From UBA5287 sp041672395 (lineage in GTDB: Bacteria; Bacteroidota; Bacteroidia; Bacteroidales; Dysgonomonadaceae), in assembly GCA_041672395.1 (NCBI GenBank), contig JBAYZS010000004.1, forward strand, positions 21,386 through 85,385: a stretch of DNA of 64,000 nucleotides, written 5' to 3'. Below, piece by piece: positions 8,752 to 16,054 of this stretch. Every line of letters begins with the position of its first letter. Within the stretch, counting starts at the first letter, position 1. A program made the position numbers and the translations under genes. A model generated the notes under the pieces. It did no database searches, was not told the origin of the DNA, and saw nothing but the letters and a program-made list of their open reading frames with translations.

Positions 8752-9028
8752 AGTTAAATAGTTACTATAATTGTTATTCTAATTTGAATGTAAATATACT
8801 GCATAATTTTCAAATCTGTGCAACGAGGTATAAAAAAGAAGTCAGGGATTTCTTTATATTGAATCCATCGATTAGTGAATTTCATCATTCATAATTCACT
8901 TTTTGTTTTTTTATATATTTATTCATATAAAAAGCACTCAATTTTATTGCTTTTTACGTTAACTTTGTGAATATAGACTTTAGAAATGATATAAATTAAT
9001 TAAGTATTATCATAATTATAATTTAAGA
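8752..9028. other. Intergenic region between divergent genes
   Basis: This AT-rich stretch holds TAACTTTG (8960-8967), a match to the -7 box that could serve the peptidase gene, with a leader of about 55 bases. No convincing -33 element, hairpin or small gene was seen. Confidence 0.4.
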
Positions 9029-10204
9029 ATGAAAAGAATATCAATAGTTATTGCCGTTATGGCATTGTTTGTTAGTCTACAGGCACAGGAGAGTTCCGTT
9101 TATACATTTTCGGTAGTAAAAGAAAATCCGATCACATCTGTTAAGAATCAGTCAAGTTCCGGCACTTGTTGGAGTTTCTCTGGCGTTGGATTTTTGGAAT
9201 CCGAATTGTTACGCATGGGAAAAGGAACTTACGATTTGTCCGAAATGTACATTGTTCGTCGCAATTATATAGATAAAGCCGATAAAACAGCCCGATTGCA
9301 TGGCAATCTGAATTTTGCACCCGGTGGTTCGTTTGCCGACGTAGTTGAGACCATTGACGAATATGGAATTATTCCCGATGAGGCATATCCCGGTTTAAAT
9401 TATGGAAGTCCAACGCATAATCATGGCGAAATGGACGGCATATTAAGTAGTTACATCAAATCATTTGAAGGCAAAACCACACTTTCGCCGGTATGGAATA
9501 AAGGAATAATTGGCGTTTTAGATGCTTATCTTGGCGAAGTTCCACAAACATTTACTTATAACGGAAAACAATATACACCTCAAAGTTTTGCAGAATCTTT
9601 GGGATTGAAAGAGTCTGATTACGTATCACTTACCTCTTTTATGCACCATCCGTTTTATGCCGCTTTCCCAATTGAAGTACCCGACAATTGGCGTTGGGCA
9701 AATTCTTATAATCTGAAATTGGACGAACTTATCGAAACAATCGACAATGCTATTATGAACGGCTTTACAATTGCTTGGGCAGCCGATGTTAGTGAAGCAG
9801 GATTCAATAATTCAGGAATTGGAATTATCCCAGACGAGAATGCGCCAGAGAATGCCGGAAGTGATCAGGCAAAATGGTTAGGACTTTCTTCACGTGAGAA
9901 AACGGCAGCAATTAGAGGTAAACTTGGTAGTGAAATCTTAAAAGAAAAAACCATTACTCAAGAAGATCGCCAGAAAGATTTCGATAATTTTGGAACCACC
10001 GACGATCATGGAATGCAGATTTTCGGAATTGCAAAAGATCAGAAAGGTAACAAATATTATATGGTTAAAAACTCATGGGGAGAAGCAGGTCCGTATAAGG
10101 GAATATGGTATGTATCAGAACCATATGTACGCTATAAAACATTAACAATAGTTGTAAATAAAAAATCAGTTCCTGTTTCAATCGCAAAGAAAATTGGCAT
10201 ATAA
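9029..10204 (+). CDS. Exported C1 peptidase, aminopeptidase C (bleomycin hydrolase) type
   Basis: This 391-residue papain-fold cysteine peptidase has a signal peptide (residues 1-20, ending LQAQ). The catalytic Cys is in SGTCWSF (residue 47), the His in DDHGMQI (327) and the Asn in VKNSWGE (348). The long insertion between Cys and His, with the conserved DLSEMYIVRR and GGSFADVVETI, is typical of PepC/bleomycin hydrolases. PepC proteins are usually cytoplasmic; the signal peptide indicates a periplasmic or surface enzyme, as in many Bacteroidales. The gene is followed after 13 bases by murF. Confidence 0.9.
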   Translation: MKRISIVIAVMALFVSLQAQESSVYTFSVVKENPITSVKNQSSSGTCWSFSGVGFLESELLRMGKGTYDLSEMYIVRRNYIDKADKTARLHGNLNFAPGGSFADVVETIDEYGIIPDEAYPGLNYGSPTHNHGEMDGILSSYIKSFEGKTTLSPVWNKGIIGVLDAYLGEVPQTFTYNGKQYTPQSFAESLGLKESDYVSLTSFMHHPFYAAFPIEVPDNWRWANSYNLKLDELIETIDNAIMNGFTIAWAADVSEAGFNNSGIGIIPDENAPENAGSDQAKWLGLSSREKTAAIRGKLGSEILKEKTITQEDRQKDFDNFGTTDDHGMQIFGIAKDQKGNKYYMVKNSWGEAGPYKGIWYVSEPYVRYKTLTIVVNKKSVPVSIAKKIGI

Positions 10205-10217
10205 TTGTTGTTCTATT

Positions 10218-11525
10218 ATGGAAATATCAGAATTATACGCTATTTACAAGAAATATCCATCGGTAACAACTGATTCACGAGTTACACCAAAAGATTCCAT
10301 TTTTTTTGCATTAAAAGGAGAAAACTTTAACGGCAACAAATTTGCAGAAGAAGCATTACAACAAGGATGCATCTATGCGGTTGTTGACGAATGGGAGGGA
10401 GAGCCGGCAGCTGATTCACATATTATCAAGGTACCCGATGTATTAGAAACCCTAAAGAAACTTGCAAACTATCATCGCAAGAAACTTAAGATACCCGTAA
10501 TTGGCATCACCGGGACTAATGGTAAAACAACAACGAAAGAGCTTATTGCCACAATACTTTCAAAAGAATTTAAAGTAGCTTATACACAAGGCAATTATAA
10601 TAATCATATTGGCGTGCCACTCACACTATTATCCATGAATAAATCGCATGAAATTGCAGTAGTGGAAATGGGAGCCAATCACATATACGAGATTCAGCAA
10701 CTATGTGAAATTGCCGAACCCAATTATGGGCTTATTACAAATATAGGTAAAGCTCATATAGAAGGATTTGGCTCATTTGATAATTTGGTAAAGACCAAGA
10801 AAGAGTTGTACGATTTCCTCAGGGAAAATGAAGGAAAAGTGTTTGTGAATAAGGATAATGAACGTCTGTATGAGATGTCTGAAGGAATGGATAGAATCCT
10901 TTATGGAAGAAACGACCCCTCACTTTTTGCATCTGTATCTGTTACCGAATCCTCTCCATTTCTTGAATTCGACTGGCGATTTTTTGATAACTCCTATCGC
11001 GTAAAAACGCAGTTGGTTGGTGAGTATAATTTAGATAATGCTCTGGCTGCAATAGCTATAGGCAAATTCTTTGGTATTAATGCTCAACTAATTAGCAGCG
11101 CTTTAGAAGAATATGAGCCCAAAAATAATCGCTCCCAATTTGAGCGAACTGAAAAGAATGATTTGATTATTGATGCATATAATGCTAATCCCACCAGTAT
11201 GCAAGCATCACTCGACTTTTTTGTTAAAATTCCAACTGATTTACCCAAAGCCGTAATAATTGGTGAGATGAAAGAGCTAGGTGATTTTGCTCTGCCGGAA
11301 CATACAGAAATGTTGGCATATCTCGACAAACAATCATTTGATAAAGTCTATTTGGTAGGAAGCATATTTGCACAACTCTCAGAGAAAGTTTCTGCGAATT
11401 TCCAAGTGTTTGAAACCGTTGAGGATTTAATTAAAGAACTAGAAGCCAAACCTGTTATAAAACATTACATGTTCTTGAAAGGTTCAAGAAGTGTACATTT
11501 GGAAAGAGTAATCCCATATATCTAA
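10218..11525 (+). CDS. murF: UDP-N-acetylmuramoyl-tripeptide--D-alanyl-D-alanine ligase
   Basis: MurF (435 residues) adds D-Ala-D-Ala to UDP-MurNAc-tripeptide, the last cytoplasmic step of the peptidoglycan precursor. The ATP loop GITGTNGKTTTKE lies at about residues 97-109. The Mur-ligase middle motif VEMGANH, the IGKAHIEGFGS segment and the C-terminal DAYNANPTSM motif are all intact. The frame is open from 10194, inside the peptidase gene, but the ATG at 10218 starts the usual MurF N terminus. It is probably cotranscribed with the peptidase. Other mur genes are elsewhere. Confidence 0.95.
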   Translation: MEISELYAIYKKYPSVTTDSRVTPKDSIFFALKGENFNGNKFAEEALQQGCIYAVVDEWEGEPAADSHIIKVPDVLETLKKLANYHRKKLKIPVIGITGTNGKTTTKELIATILSKEFKVAYTQGNYNNHIGVPLTLLSMNKSHEIAVVEMGANHIYEIQQLCEIAEPNYGLITNIGKAHIEGFGSFDNLVKTKKELYDFLRENEGKVFVNKDNERLYEMSEGMDRILYGRNDPSLFASVSVTESSPFLEFDWRFFDNSYRVKTQLVGEYNLDNALAAIAIGKFFGINAQLISSALEEYEPKNNRSQFERTEKNDLIIDAYNANPTSMQASLDFFVKIPTDLPKAVIIGEMKELGDFALPEHTEMLAYLDKQSFDKVYLVGSIFAQLSEKVSANFQVFETVEDLIKELEAKPVIKHYMFLKGSRSVHLERVIPYI

Positions 11526-11542
11526 CAGATTAATTTAAATAT

Positions 11543-11587
11543 AAAAAGGGTGCAGATAAAACAATAATGTCTGTACCCTTTTTTTTG
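11543..11587 (+). terminator. Intrinsic terminator after murF
   Basis: AAAAGGGT-CAGA (from 11543) pairs with TCTG-ACCCTTTT (to about 11584), and eight Ts follow. The convergent phosphoesterase gene ends at 11599, so it may act in both directions. Confidence 0.88.
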
Positions 11588-11598
11588 TACTATCAATA

Positions 11599-12729
11599 TC
11601 ATTTTGAATTATTCACTAAATCAATAACGACATATTCTGAGCGGGTAAAAACACGGAACTTTCCTCCCCAAATTCCCAAACCACTTGATACGTAAAATTG
11701 GGTGTTTCTCTTTTTCTTATACCCATAACCAACTTCGTAAATTGCATTTGTAATTGCTTGAAGTGGAAAAACTTGTCCGTTGTGGGTGTGACCGGAGAAT
11801 TGGAAGTCGATATCTTCTTCTACTGCTGCGTTCAAATCAAACGGCTGATGATCAAGCAGAATGGTAAAAGTACTATCCGAATTAGCAGGCATAATTTCTT
11901 TCAAGGATTTTCGATTGACATTGACCAAATCGTCTCTTCCTATAATGGTTATTCCGTTAGTGGTTGCTGTAGAGTCAATTAGCATGTTAATTCCAGCCTG
12001 ACTGAAATCAAAATTGTTTTGAACTGCGGATTGATATTCGTGATTACCCAGACAAGCAAAAACACCCATGGGGGCTTTTATATTTTTTAATGCAAGGAAA
12101 GAGGAATCATGATTTACTGGACGAAGATGATTGTCAATAATGTCTCCGCCAATAATCACAATATCGGGCTTCTCGGCATTAATCAATTCTACCCATTCAA
12201 GTGTTTCATTTTTTGATATTGTATAACCTAAATGTAAATCGCTGATTGCAACTATTCTGATTTGGCTTTTTGATACTAAAGGTTTGTTTGTTTCGAATGT
12301 GAAATGTATTCTTTTCTTGTTAAAATAAATAACATAGCCAAAAACAAGTAAAGCTGTGGTTAATCCAAAAATGAATATCGTTGTAATTATACTTCGATTG
12401 AAATATTTGTTAACTTTCTCTTTATCAATTATTTTGAACTGTCTATTTATAAGTGGGAACAGATCAATAAAAAGGATAATTAATAGTAAATAGAGTAAGG
12501 TGATAAGCCAGGATGTAGAATATGTATATATGCTATCAATGAGTGGGAGAGGAATTTTGTTGCCAAATAATTGGAAAACTCCAAAACCAACAATTCCCCC
12601 AAAATATAAAATACAAAATGTTGTTCTTAGCCAAAGTGTTTGAGGTAATATCTTTATTAGACGGATAAATGTATAAATATAATCAGCGATTATGAAAATA
12701 AGAAAAGCGACTATTATATAAACATTCAT
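11599..12729 (-). CDS. Membrane-anchored calcineurin-like metallophosphoesterase
   Basis: This 376-residue protein has four hydrophobic segments in the first 140 residues. A C-terminal phosphoesterase domain follows with the dimetal motifs AISDLHLGY, GGDIIDN, LGNHEY, LLDHQP and SGHTHNGQ in order. This layout resembles the YkoQ/YaeI group; YaeI-like enzymes hydrolyse UDP-diacylglucosamine or related lipid-linked phosphates, but the substrate here is not shown. It is separated by 12 bases from the downstream end of the lysO pair and may be cotranscribed with it. Confidence 0.85.
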   Translation of the reverse strand: MNVYIIVAFLIFIIADYIYTFIRLIKILPQTLWLRTTFCILYFGGIVGFGVFQLFGNKIPLPLIDSIYTYSTSWLITLLYLLLIILFIDLFPLINRQFKIIDKEKVNKYFNRSIITTIFIFGLTTALLVFGYVIYFNKKRIHFTFETNKPLVSKSQIRIVAISDLHLGYTISKNETLEWVELINAEKPDIVIIGGDIIDNHLRPVNHDSSFLALKNIKAPMGVFACLGNHEYQSAVQNNFDFSQAGINMLIDSTATTNGITIIGRDDLVNVNRKSLKEIMPANSDSTFTILLDHQPFDLNAAVEEDIDFQFSGHTHNGQVFPLQAITNAIYEVGYGYKKKRNTQFYVSSGLGIWGGKFRVFTRSEYVVIDLVNNSK

Positions 12730-12741
12730 TGTAGTATTATT

Positions 12742-13344
12742 TTATAAACTTAGGAAAAGTGGAACAAACAACATCACGGACATATCAAGGAACATCCCGT
12801 GAAATGCTGAAATCACTAAAAAATCCTGTCCCGAATATTTCAAAATAACAGGTAATGTGACGTCAAGCGTTGTTGCTCCACCAGCATTGATAGGGGCCAA
12901 TTTTCCAAAGTATTTTACCATCAGCGGTGCAAATATGAGAACACAAAATTCACGCATAATGTTCGCTATCAATGCAAGTGCACCCAATTCTGCTCCACGT
13001 GCTTCGGTAATGAGCACACTCGACAGTGAATAATAAGCAAAACCTGCACCAACACTTAAACAATCGGTCAGACTGCGATGGGGTAAAAAAATGCTGACAA
13101 TGGATACTGCTGCAAATGTTCCAATTATTGTGGCTATGGGTACTAGAACGATTTTACCGCCAAATGCTTTTGCTGCTTTAAATAGATTCTTGCCAGAACC
13201 CAACTGGATGCCAATCAGTAAGATAAGTAAATATAATACCCATTTTGAAAAACTGCTTGCAACCAAAAATTCGGGTAAAACAACAAAAATTGCAAGTAAT
13301 ATCCCTACGACAAATAGAAGCAGATATATGAGCGACTGTTTCAT
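12742..13344 (-). CDS. LysO-type lysine exporter, large subunit
   Basis: This 200-residue, very hydrophobic protein contains roughly six transmembrane helices and matches the C-terminal two thirds of LysO (YbjE), which exports L-lysine and the antimetabolite thialysine. The helix segment LSVGAGFAYYSLSSVLITEA and the following GAELGALALIANIMREF are characteristic. In E. coli the protein is one chain of about 300 residues; here the first part is encoded by the upstream gene, overlapping by four bases. Substrate is inferred from the family. Confidence 0.85.
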   Translation of the reverse strand: MKQSLIYLLLFVVGILLAIFVVLPEFLVASSFSKWVLYLLILLIGIQLGSGKNLFKAAKAFGGKIVLVPIATIIGTFAAVSIVSIFLPHRSLTDCLSVGAGFAYYSLSSVLITEARGAELGALALIANIMREFCVLIFAPLMVKYFGKLAPINAGGATTLDVTLPVILKYSGQDFLVISAFHGMFLDMSVMLFVPLFLSL

Positions 13345-13619
13345 TTGTTTGATTTATGTCTAAAGAATTTATTATAAACAAATCTACCACAAATAATACT
13401 TCCAAGTATTGCGGCTAATGAGAGGATTAGTGCATCTAAACCGATTAATGGAAAATTTCTTAATACTTCATCATTACTGCCAACGCTGACTCCAAGTGCA
13501 AAAAGCAATAGCATTAATGTAATGTTCACTGCAATCCCTATGTTTTTCGGTATAGATGTTTTTCGTAGAAGACGACCAAGTAATAGGCCTGATGCCAAAA
13601 TAATAACTATTACCAACAT
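13341..13619 (-). CDS. LysO-type exporter, small N-terminal subunit
   Basis: This 92-residue protein has three hydrophobic segments and matches the N-terminal DUF340 part of LysO (SGLLLGRLLRKTSIPKNIG, then LLLFALGVSVGSNDEVL). Together with the next gene it rebuilds the normal length of the exporter (92 + 200 residues). The ATGA overlap ensures coupled translation in a 1:1 ratio. CAAAATTA at 13652-13659 (TAATTTTG on the minus strand) is a likely -7 box. Confidence 0.85.
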   Translation of the reverse strand: MLVIVIILASGLLLGRLLRKTSIPKNIGIAVNITLMLLLFALGVSVGSNDEVLRNFPLIGLDALILSLAAILGSIICGRFVYNKFFRHKSNK

Positions 13620-13820
13620 ATTGTTTGAATATTACCGATTTGTATGAAATGCAAAATTACATAAAAATCCCGAAATATATTGAGTGGATACATTCAGTGA
13701 TGATAAACATTATAATTTAGCTATAATGATGGCATATTGCAAACGCTTTGTAATTCAGGCTGATAACTCTTTTATTAATGTTTAACTAAAAGAGGCGGTG
13801 AGATTAACTATTAAATATAG

Positions 13821-13859
13821 TTGACAAACGAAACATTATAGTTATGTTTGCAAAGTCAA
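13821..13859 (+). promoter_or_regulatory. Palindromic operator coinciding with the blaI-M56 promoter
   Basis: A 39-bp imperfect palindrome has outer arms TTGAC (13821) and GTCAA (ending 13859) and inner arms AAACAT (13831-13836) and ATGTTT (13844-13849), with five-base gaps between outer and inner arms. The same bases form a textbook Bacteroidetes promoter: TTG at 13821-13823 and TATGTTTG at 13843-13850, 19 bases apart. BlaI/MecI repressors bind ACA/TGT-containing dyads as dimers, so the next gene probably represses itself here. Confidence 0.75.
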
Positions 13860-13876
13860 TTTAAAATATATCGGTT

Positions 13877-14236
13877 ATGAAAGATTTAACAGCTAAAGAA
13901 GAGGTGGTAATGAGATACTTTTGGGACGAAGATAATTTATTTGTAAAACAATTGGTTGATAAATATCCTGATCCAAAACCGCACTTCAACACATTGTCTA
14001 CTTATGTTCGATCGCTTGAAGAAAAAGGATATCTTTCTCATGAAGCATTTGGAACTACTTACCGCTATTTTACTCTTGTTTGCGAAGAGGAGTACAAAAA
14101 GGGTAATCTTAAAAATGTGGTTAAAAAATATTTCAATAATTCTTACCTGAATGTGGTTTCATCGCTGATAAAAGAAAGGGACTTGTCGGTCGACGAGATT
14201 CGAAAATTACTTGATGATGTAGAAAACAATCATTAA
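13877..14236 (+). CDS. BlaI/MecI/CopY-family repressor
   Basis: This 119-residue protein is a winged-helix repressor. The N-terminal part begins LTAKEEVVMRYFWDED, the usual BlaI opening, followed by the recognition region HFNTLSTYVRSLEEKGYLSH and a C-terminal dimerisation/cleavage region. The family pairs with an M56 sensor peptidase, encoded 16 bases downstream, which destroys the repressor on signal. The palindromic operator-promoter lies directly upstream. Nearby targets could include the TonB-dependent receptor at 16055. Confidence 0.92.
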   Translation: MKDLTAKEEVVMRYFWDEDNLFVKQLVDKYPDPKPHFNTLSTYVRSLEEKGYLSHEAFGTTYRYFTLVCEEEYKKGNLKNVVKKYFNNSYLNVVSSLIKERDLSVDEIRKLLDDVENNH

Positions 14237-14252
14237 TTTAATACTTAATTCA

Positions 14253-15773
14253 ATGGAAACATTTTTGTACTACTTACTTAGGGCAACTATTGTAGCAATT
14301 CTTTTGTATGGTTTTTACAAGTTGTTGTTTAGTAAAACAACCTTTTATTCTACTAATCGTGTGGCATTGTTTTTAATGTTGATAACAATTATTGCTTTGC
14401 CTCTATTCAGATTTCAATTATTACCTGAGCTAAAAGAGGATGTTTCACCTCTGAAAATCAATACGATAGATATTGCAAATTTGCCTGCTATTGAAGAATC
14501 AACTGGTTTTAATATTGATATTCAGTGGTTGTCTTTGATAACTGCCATTTATTTTGCAGGATTTGCGTTTTTCCTTATCAGATATATCATTGGGATAATT
14601 CAATTGGTTATAATAATCAAAAAGTCAGATAAGAAAGGGCTTAATGGGAATGCTGTTTTGTGCATAACAGAAAAACAGACGGAGCCTTTTAGCTGGTGGA
14701 ATTATATAGTTATTTCTCAGGTTGATCATTCAATCGAAAACAAAGCAATAATAGATCACGAAGGGGCACACGTGAACTTAAATCATTCGGTCGACCGTTT
14801 ATTCTTCGACTTATTTGCTTGTGTTTTCTGGTTAAATCCTTTCGCGTGGCTGATTCGACGCGAATTACAATCGGTTCATGAGTTTCAGGCTGATGAATGG
14901 GTTCTTAATAATGGCATCGATGCAAAAAAATATCAATTATTATTAATACGTAAGAGTGTTGGTGAAGTGAAATTCGCTCTGGCAAATAGCTTTCTTCAAC
15001 GCAACTTGCATAAACGAATTACTATGATGATGAAAAACAAATCTAATTCTCGTATAAAATGGGGATATGTTGTTGTATTTCCGCTACTTGCAGCGACAAT
15101 GGTTGTGCTTTCGATACCAAAATTGAACGCAAGTGTTTCAACTCAACAAACCTTTGAAAAATCGGATGAAATTACTTCTAATCAAAAGAAGATTTTTACA
15201 GAAAAACCAATTGGTTTATCAAAACAACCGTTAGAATTGAGTGGGACACAAATTGTGAGTAAAGATACTGTGAAAATCATGATTAACGGGGACTCGGATA
15301 AGTCGCAACTTGCTGACAAAGATTCAGTAATGGTTGTTGGTCAAGGCAAGATGGATGAAACAAGTAGGATTAAAGTTCGTGGGATGAGTACAAAAATTGG
15401 TGAAAATCCGCTTTATATTGTTGATGGGGTCGAAATGGAAAAGGGAATTGACCATTTGAAGCGGGATGATGTTGAGTCTGTTACTATGCTGAAGGACAAA
15501 TCTGCTATGGAAGTTTATGGGGAAAAGGGAAAAAATGGTGTGATTATCTTTACGACTAAAAATCAGGAAAAGAAGGTTAAACTAAATACGAATGATCTAT
15601 TGATAATCGTAGATGATAAGGAAATGCCTGCCAATTTTGATATGAATTCAATCGATCTCGTTGATATAGAATCTATTTCTGTGCTCAAGGATTTATCGGC
15701 TGCAGAACTTTTTGGGGAGAAGGGCAAAAATGGAGTGATTATAATTAAAAAGAAAATTAAAGAAGTTAAATGA
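14253..15773 (+). CDS. BlaR1-like M56 metallopeptidase with tandem plug-like repeats
   Basis: This 506-residue membrane peptidase has helices near residues 5-25, 37-52, 90-120 and 270-290. The zinc site is HEGAH, about 35 residues before the third-ligand region VHEFQADEW. It should cleave the BlaI partner, in keeping with the BlaR1/MecR1 system. There is no penicillin-binding sensor domain. Instead, the periplasmic C terminus carries two copies of a segment resembling the end of a SusC/RagA plug domain: ESVTMLKDKSAMEVYGEKG (about residue 410) and ESISVLKDLSAAELFGEKG (near the C terminus), each ending KNGVII. The tandem repeat may bind TonB-system or receptor partners, which is an inference. 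Confidence 0.88.
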   Translation: METFLYYLLRATIVAILLYGFYKLLFSKTTFYSTNRVALFLMLITIIALPLFRFQLLPELKEDVSPLKINTIDIANLPAIEESTGFNIDIQWLSLITAIYFAGFAFFLIRYIIGIIQLVIIIKKSDKKGLNGNAVLCITEKQTEPFSWWNYIVISQVDHSIENKAIIDHEGAHVNLNHSVDRLFFDLFACVFWLNPFAWLIRRELQSVHEFQADEWVLNNGIDAKKYQLLLIRKSVGEVKFALANSFLQRNLHKRITMMMKNKSNSRIKWGYVVVFPLLAATMVVLSIPKLNASVSTQQTFEKSDEITSNQKKIFTEKPIGLSKQPLELSGTQIVSKDTVKIMINGDSDKSQLADKDSVMVVGQGKMDETSRIKVRGMSTKIGENPLYIVDGVEMEKGIDHLKRDDVESVTMLKDKSAMEVYGEKGKNGVIIFTTKNQEKKVKLNTNDLLIIVDDKEMPANFDMNSIDLVDIESISVLKDLSAAELFGEKGKNGVIIIKKKIKEVK

Positions 15774-15800
15774 GATTTATTCTTTAATATCCGGTCCACG

Positions 15801-15844
15801 TCTCACCCTCCTCCCACTATGGTCTCACTATGGTCCCTCCCTCA
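15801..15844 (+). repeat. Dispersed 11-bp unit repeat, copy A
   Basis: Four consecutive 11-bp units start at 15801: TCTCACCCTCC, TCCCACTATGG, TCTCACTATGG and a degenerate TCCCTCCCTCA. The same array occurs at 29461, 49573 and (inverted) 60887. It lies 27 bases past the stop of the M56 gene. Confidence 0.85.
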
Positions 15845-16054
15845 ACTCGTCAAATTACAGCAACAAAATCATTAAATTTTACAAAAGAAACTGACATTTT
15901 TTTGTAAATACTTTTATATATTATCAAAATTATAGATTAACAATTAGAAATAATTACATACTTTTGTAACTGTTTTAACAATATATCGGTCTAAATTATT
16001 GCTACAATAAATCCTTTAGTTCAATTACTACATTAAACATTAAATTTCTCTATT

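Noticed and set aside
15801..15844. 11-bp units as a CRISPR, REP or terminator element
   Set aside because: The units are not palindromic, there are no spacers, no stem-loop forms, and strong ordinary terminators exist separately near copies B and C.
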